Assembly (NCBI GenBank): GCA_902557735.1
Contig: CACEBC010000004.1
Span: 1 to 64,000, forward strand
DNA from: Porticoccaceae bacterium
Lineage (GTDB): Bacteria; Pseudomonadota; Gammaproteobacteria; Pseudomonadales; Porticoccaceae
Direction: 5' to 3'
Length of the DNA: 64,000 bases
The position numbers and the translations under genes were made by a program. Shown here piece after piece: positions 60,429 through 64,000 of this stretch; the stretch's first letter is position 1; every line of letters starts with the position of its first letter. A model generated the notes under the pieces. The model was not told the DNA's origin and searched no databases. It saw only the letters and a list, made by a program, of their open reading frames with translations.

Positions 60429-60646
60429 AACTACTCAGCAACGGCATTCAGCGAGTAACTCATCAGATTTGTTTTCTCTGCAACGGAGTTTTTTCTGCTA
60501 TTTTTTAAGGCGATGCGATTGCTTGTGCCTTAGGCACATCAGAGAGACTTAGTGGGGTGTTTCTTGATTTATTTGCACAAGTATATAAAGCCACGCGGTT
60601 AGGAAAAGACCATTTCTGCGCCTCCTCCTAACCGACCGAAGTATTT
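60429..60646. other. Convergent intergenic region
   Basis: These 218 bases separate the 3' ends of the paraoxonase-like gene and TonB-dependent receptor 2. A small dyad GTGCC-TTA-GGCAC lies at 60525-60537 and a larger hairpin at 60596-60634. No gene is seen. Confidence 0.5.
60596..60634 (-). terminator. Probable 3' hairpin/terminator of TonB-dependent receptor 2
   Basis: CGGTTAGGA (60596-60604) and TCCTAACCG (60626-60634) pair perfectly over 9 bases around a 21-base loop. The hairpin begins 12 bases past the receptor stop on the minus strand. A following T-run is short, so it may stabilise the 3' end rather than terminate. Confidence 0.45.
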
Positions 60647-63178
60647 TCATAGCTTTTTCGTTATTGAAAGCCCGAACGTTCTCGGGTTACCGTAGTATCC
60701 GAAAAATGACCCGAAAGCAATCGGCGCACCAGCCGCTGAAATCATGTACTCATTGTCAGTGAGATTCCGCCCCCAGAGATTAACGATCCATCCGTCACTT
60801 TCGAGACCAATACTGGCGTTAATGTCATCAGCCTCTCGGGAAGCTACGCTTGCTGGCACTGAATCTGTGATGGCATACTCATCCTCAAAATAGTACTCCA
60901 CTCTAGCGTAGCCTTCGCTTCCGCCCAAAATAAAGCCATAGGTTAAGTTCAAGTTAAACGCGATTTCTGGCACACCGGACGGTGTTGTTCCACTCAGATC
61001 TTTGACAAAAGAACCAGCGGCATTAACGCCGCTACATGCTGTCTCAGAAAAGAAAGGAGCATAAGATTGATCTGTGAGAGCAAGCTGCAGAGGGTTGGCG
61101 CATCCGCCCTCAAGATACTCGTCATATTCAGCATCAGTGTATGCTGCTGAAAACCCCAACGAAAGATTCTCGCTCAAAGCGAAACCACTGTCGATTTCAA
61201 CACCGCGATGGATTTGTTCTTCTGCGTTGGTCACCCGAAACCCGCCGCCCTCGAAAACATTAACTTGAAAGTCTTCAACAGAGAGTTCATAGGCCGCTAT
61301 ATTAAGAAACCCATTTTCAAAAGTGCCTTTATAACCGACTTCAATGGATGTAGAGGATTCACCCTTTGCATCGATAACGTTTCCTTTGGAAAAATTCGCG
61401 TTCAAGAACTCTGGTTTGTATCCCGTGGCATGGCTTATATAAATCATGGACTGATCACTCACTTTATACATAAGTTTAACAGTGTGAGTAATATCATCCG
61501 AGCTGCGTCTGCCGCTTTCATTTGCATTTGGCCAGGCAGTATAGCTAGGGGCCAGCTGGAGAGTGCTAAGAGCGGGTATTGGCAAATTGGCAAAAACATC
61601 ATTAGTCAAAGCGCTGCCAAAACCTTTCTTCTTGTTCTCCGTGTAGTTAAGGCCGACTGATGCAGATAGTTGCTCGGTCATTGCTATCTCAAAATTTGCA
61701 AATATGCTGAGGGTGTCGCTCTCTTGCCCAAAATCCTCATCTATAATTCCACAATTTTCGCACATCAAAGAGGATTGAAATGCACCGATGGCACCTAGCA
61801 AAGCTGGATTGGCACCCAAGAACGTTCCGGTAGCGGCAGTCTGCGCATCTGCAAAGGATAGTCCCTGTGCCATAAAACCGGGAATCAGTGCTCCGATCGC
61901 TTGAATAGAACCCGGCACCTGGCTTAGAACAGAGCCTGTTGCAATCGCTTGTAGGCTCGTACCTTGAAGAGCTAACAGTGTGTCGTAAAACTGAGCCGTT
62001 TGAGGGCCATACAACAAACTTCGATCGCTTTCGATTTCCTCTTCAGAGTGAAAGATACCCGCAGTCCACTGAAACGAACTCTCGCCGCTGGATTGGAGCC
62101 TAATTTCGGTTGAAAATGTGTCAAAATCATACCCCAAACGTTGCTCGTTGATTAAATCCCCGCCGCTAAGATCAGCATCTAGATTTGCTTTCATCTTTGC
62201 ATTCCGAAGACCCGAAATTATGGTTAGGTCCGCGAAATCCAAATTATAATCCAATTGCAAAGAAACGCCGTTGTCTTCAAGCTCGTTTGTGGGGCTGAAA
62301 TTATACACCATTTCTCGGCTGACAGTTCCCTGGGGATTTGTCGAATCGGTGAGGCCAAAGTTTTGGAAAGCCATGGCATCTAGGACCTGCGATAACTGTC
62401 CCTTCACGATATAGCCGATTGCGCAGCACATCTCCTCGATTTCATTATGATCGACTATCAGCCGCGCACTGAGGTTATCTGAGATATCGGCAAGCAGTTG
62501 ACCCCGAACGGCCCACCGATCGCGATCATTTATATCTTCACCTGTCGCTAAATTGGTGTTGAACCCATCGCGCCTGTTTGAGCTTCCAGACACGCGGTAG
62601 GATACTGAGTCACTGATGGGACCCGATATAGTTCCTCTAACAATTTTCGAGCTCTCATTTCCGATTGTGCCCTGAATCATCCCTTCAAATTCTTCGGTTG
62701 GCTTTTTTGTAATTATAGATACCACACCCACAGAGGAGTTTTTCCCAAAAAGAGTTGATTGTGGTCCTTTAAGAATTTCAACCCGCTCAACGTCCGGGAG
62801 ATCTGATAATATCCCTATAGAGCGCGTCCTTGGGATGCCATCTATGAAGGCGCCAACTGAGGGCTCAATCCCCGGATTATTTGATCCATTCGTGAATCCA
62901 CGTATCCAGACACTACTTTGCACACTTTGCTGAAGCTGGTTCATTTTCATTGAGGGTACCGAAAGTGAAAGATCGAACAGATCTGTCATTCCTGACTTTT
63001 CGATAGTTGCCCCGTCGACAACAGAAACTGCTATTGGTACCTCTTGAAGCGACTGTTCCCGCTTGGCAGCAGTGACAATAACCTCTTCGATTTCTGCTAA
63101 TGCTGGCGAACCTACAATGAAGAGCAAGCTACCGATTATTGAGCAAATTGACCAAAACTTGATTATTCTCGATTTCAT
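60647..63178 (-). CDS. TonB-dependent receptor 2
   Basis: This 843-residue outer-membrane receptor has a signal peptide (about residues 1-28, ending SPALA), TonB-box-like EEVIVTAAK, and the plug (VAVSVVDGATIEKSGMTDLF, VWIRGFTNGSNN, LKGPQSTLFGKNSS). The barrel follows. Residues about 390-480 contain a hydrophobic Ala/Gly-rich stretch (IQAIGALIPGFMAQGLSFAD and beyond) with a C-E-N-C pair, probably a long extracellular loop. The chain ends in SITKKL rather than the usual aromatic residue, although FGLSITKKL keeps the last-strand pattern. It is divergent from receptor 3, whose N-terminus is very similar. Substrate unknown. Confidence 0.94.
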   Translation of the reverse strand: MKSRIIKFWSICSIIGSLLFIVGSPALAEIEEVIVTAAKREQSLQEVPIAVSVVDGATIEKSGMTDLFDLSLSVPSMKMNQLQQSVQSSVWIRGFTNGSNNPGIEPSVGAFIDGIPRTRSIGILSDLPDVERVEILKGPQSTLFGKNSSVGVVSIITKKPTEEFEGMIQGTIGNESSKIVRGTISGPISDSVSYRVSGSSNRRDGFNTNLATGEDINDRDRWAVRGQLLADISDNLSARLIVDHNEIEEMCCAIGYIVKGQLSQVLDAMAFQNFGLTDSTNPQGTVSREMVYNFSPTNELEDNGVSLQLDYNLDFADLTIISGLRNAKMKANLDADLSGGDLINEQRLGYDFDTFSTEIRLQSSGESSFQWTAGIFHSEEEIESDRSLLYGPQTAQFYDTLLALQGTSLQAIATGSVLSQVPGSIQAIGALIPGFMAQGLSFADAQTAATGTFLGANPALLGAIGAFQSSLMCENCGIIDEDFGQESDTLSIFANFEIAMTEQLSASVGLNYTENKKKGFGSALTNDVFANLPIPALSTLQLAPSYTAWPNANESGRRSSDDITHTVKLMYKVSDQSMIYISHATGYKPEFLNANFSKGNVIDAKGESSTSIEVGYKGTFENGFLNIAAYELSVEDFQVNVFEGGGFRVTNAEEQIHRGVEIDSGFALSENLSLGFSAAYTDAEYDEYLEGGCANPLQLALTDQSYAPFFSETACSGVNAAGSFVKDLSGTTPSGVPEIAFNLNLTYGFILGGSEGYARVEYYFEDEYAITDSVPASVASREADDINASIGLESDGWIVNLWGRNLTDNEYMISAAGAPIAFGSFFGYYGNPRTFGLSITKKL

Positions 63179-63751
63179 ATTGATGTCCCCTTTTCCCCCA
63201 TTGAATTGTCAAAGCTATTCGTAAACAAATATTCAAAGCTCAATACACGCAGTGTAGATGAAAAATCGCTACAATTAAGAAATGTATTCTGGTTATTTAT
63301 TACTTAATTACAAATGAATATGTTCGACGAAATGAATGACTATGAAGCACCTAAATCAATCTGGCGCACCCCCTCAAACATGATAGCTTATATGGTGTGA
63401 GTAAGGAATAGCCTTGGTTATTATTTATTCGGTTATACTTTGGCTCTATTAATAAAGTTTCCTCTGACCATTTGCGGCCCTCATTTGACGCCTATGAAGA
63501 ACGATTCACAATTGAATATGCAGCGCAATGTGATTCTAGCCTAGAAAATCGTTCGTGCAAATTTTACGACTAATAACTTAAGTATTCAGATATAAATAAT
63601 TAGTTAATAAATTGATTTTATTGAAATTTTTAGTTGATCTCGGAATCGGGGGAAATTAGAGTATCAGGTTGGTAACGATTAACATTTAATCACAATTTGT
63701 CAGCTAAACTCTGCGCGGGGCTCTTTGCTGGCTTTAATAGAGGGCGGGATT
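63179..63751. other. Long AT-rich region between two divergent TonB-dependent receptors
   Basis: These 573 bases hold the promoters of both receptor genes but no gene. The dyad TACAC-GCA-GTGTA (63244-63256) lies 66 bases upstream of receptor 2, and a palindromic ACTTAAGT occurs near 63576. Repeated AT-rich blocks make promoter picking unreliable; none is called. Confidence 0.5.
63244..63256. promoter_or_regulatory. Operator-like dyad upstream of TonB-dependent receptor 2
   Basis: TACAC and GTGTA are perfect 5-base arms around GCA, 66 bases upstream of the minus-strand ATG 63178. The binding factor is unknown and the site is short. Confidence 0.3.
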
Positions 63752-64000
63752 ATGATCAAAGCAGGGAAGACCAATTTTCTAATTAAACTGATTTGCTTGG
63801 CTACTGTTGTTTCTATTGGACACGTTTATGCAGACATGGAAGAGGTTATTGTTACTGCTACCAAACGAGAGCAAACGCTTCAGGAAGTGCCTGTTGCCGT
63901 ATCAGTGGTTGATGAAATGACTATTGACCGTGCCCGTATAGAGGATATGTTTGACTTGCAAGGAGTGGTGCCCTCTTTTGAGGCCAGGCAGTACCAAAGT
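63752..64000 (+). CDS. TonB-dependent receptor 3, N-terminal part (3' end outside window)
   Basis: ATG 63752 opens a frame of 83 codons running off the window edge. The product begins with a signal peptide (MIKAGKTNFLIKLICLATVV, about 27 residues). It continues with EEVIVTATKREQTLQEVPVA and the plug start VSVVDEMTIDRARIEDMFDL, matching TonB-dependent receptors. The same region of receptor 2 is nearly identical in pattern, so the two divergent genes are probably paralogues. A GAGGGCGGG lies upstream as ribosome-binding site. The barrel and substrate cannot be seen. Confidence 0.88.
   Translation, partial: MIKAGKTNFLIKLICLATVVSIGHVYADMEEVIVTATKREQTLQEVPVAVSVVDEMTIDRARIEDMFDLQGVVPSFEARQYQS

Overview
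The window reads as chromosomal DNA of a heterotrophic, probably marine, Gammaproteobacterium. The evidence is moderate GC, three TonB-dependent receptors of the type seen in OMG-group and related bacteria, a vSGLT-like sodium/galactose symporter, GltBD glutamate synthase, split MacAB-type efflux and several non-ATG starts. The exact lineage cannot be told from the sequence. I saw no rRNA, tRNA, CRISPR array, transposase or prophage gene.

Layout. 0-1.6 kb: molybdenum cofactor genes (3' part of moeA, then moaA). 1.6-8.3 kb: a same-strand galactose block (galT, galK, vSGLT-like symporter) running directly into a di-heme cytochrome c peroxidase/MauG-like protein and a beta-helix protein ending in a cytochrome c domain. 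8.5-12.6 kb: a ZorA/MotA/ExbB-like membrane protein without a visible partner, an RpiR regulator, an exported methyltransferase-fold lipoprotein and a LON-domain protein. 13-16.4 kb: a MacA/MacB-type tripartite pump with separate ATPase and permease. 16.6-18 kb: a small membrane protein and a cysteine-bearing leucine-rich-repeat protein. 18.2-24.3 kb: gltBD.

24.5-43 kb is a catabolic region. It holds two family III CoA-transferases, an HMG-CoA-lyase-like enzyme, an isochorismatase-like cysteine hydrolase, the operon hyuA-hyuB-YrdC-like-MmgE/PrpD, a GntR regulator with a CitE-like lyase, an HpaB-type flavin monooxygenase, a DMT exporter, an NtaA/DszA-type monooxygenase, an SDR and a TonB-dependent receptor. 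I infer uptake of a nitrogen-containing (cyclic amide or ureido) compound, opening by monooxygenases and ATP-dependent amidohydrolases, then CoA-thioester cleavage of a branched dicarboxylate. Three promoter regions here share the 8-mer GTCCGTAC close to a start codon, which suggests one regulon.

45.8-48.6 kb: a racemase remnant, two tandem NTF2-like genes, an RbgA/YlqF-type GTPase and a small membrane protein. 48.6-54.5 kb: a compact seven-gene minus-strand operon (NTF2-like, acyl-CoA synthetase, two hot-dog hydratase subunits, a thiolase-like protein without the nucleophilic cysteine, a DUF35 protein, a Rieske oxygenase), divergent from a TetR regulator. It resembles the hydratase/retro-aldolase modules of steroid and branched side-chain catabolism. 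55-64 kb: an alpha/beta hydrolase, PPK2 with a coupled Nudix gene, a LysR regulator divergent from a membrane-anchored paraoxonase-like propeller, and two divergent TonB-dependent receptors, the second cut by the window edge.

Functions come from recognising family motifs by eye; no database search was run. Starts were moved from the longest reading frame where a ribosome-binding site or family length argued for it, and this is stated in each entry.
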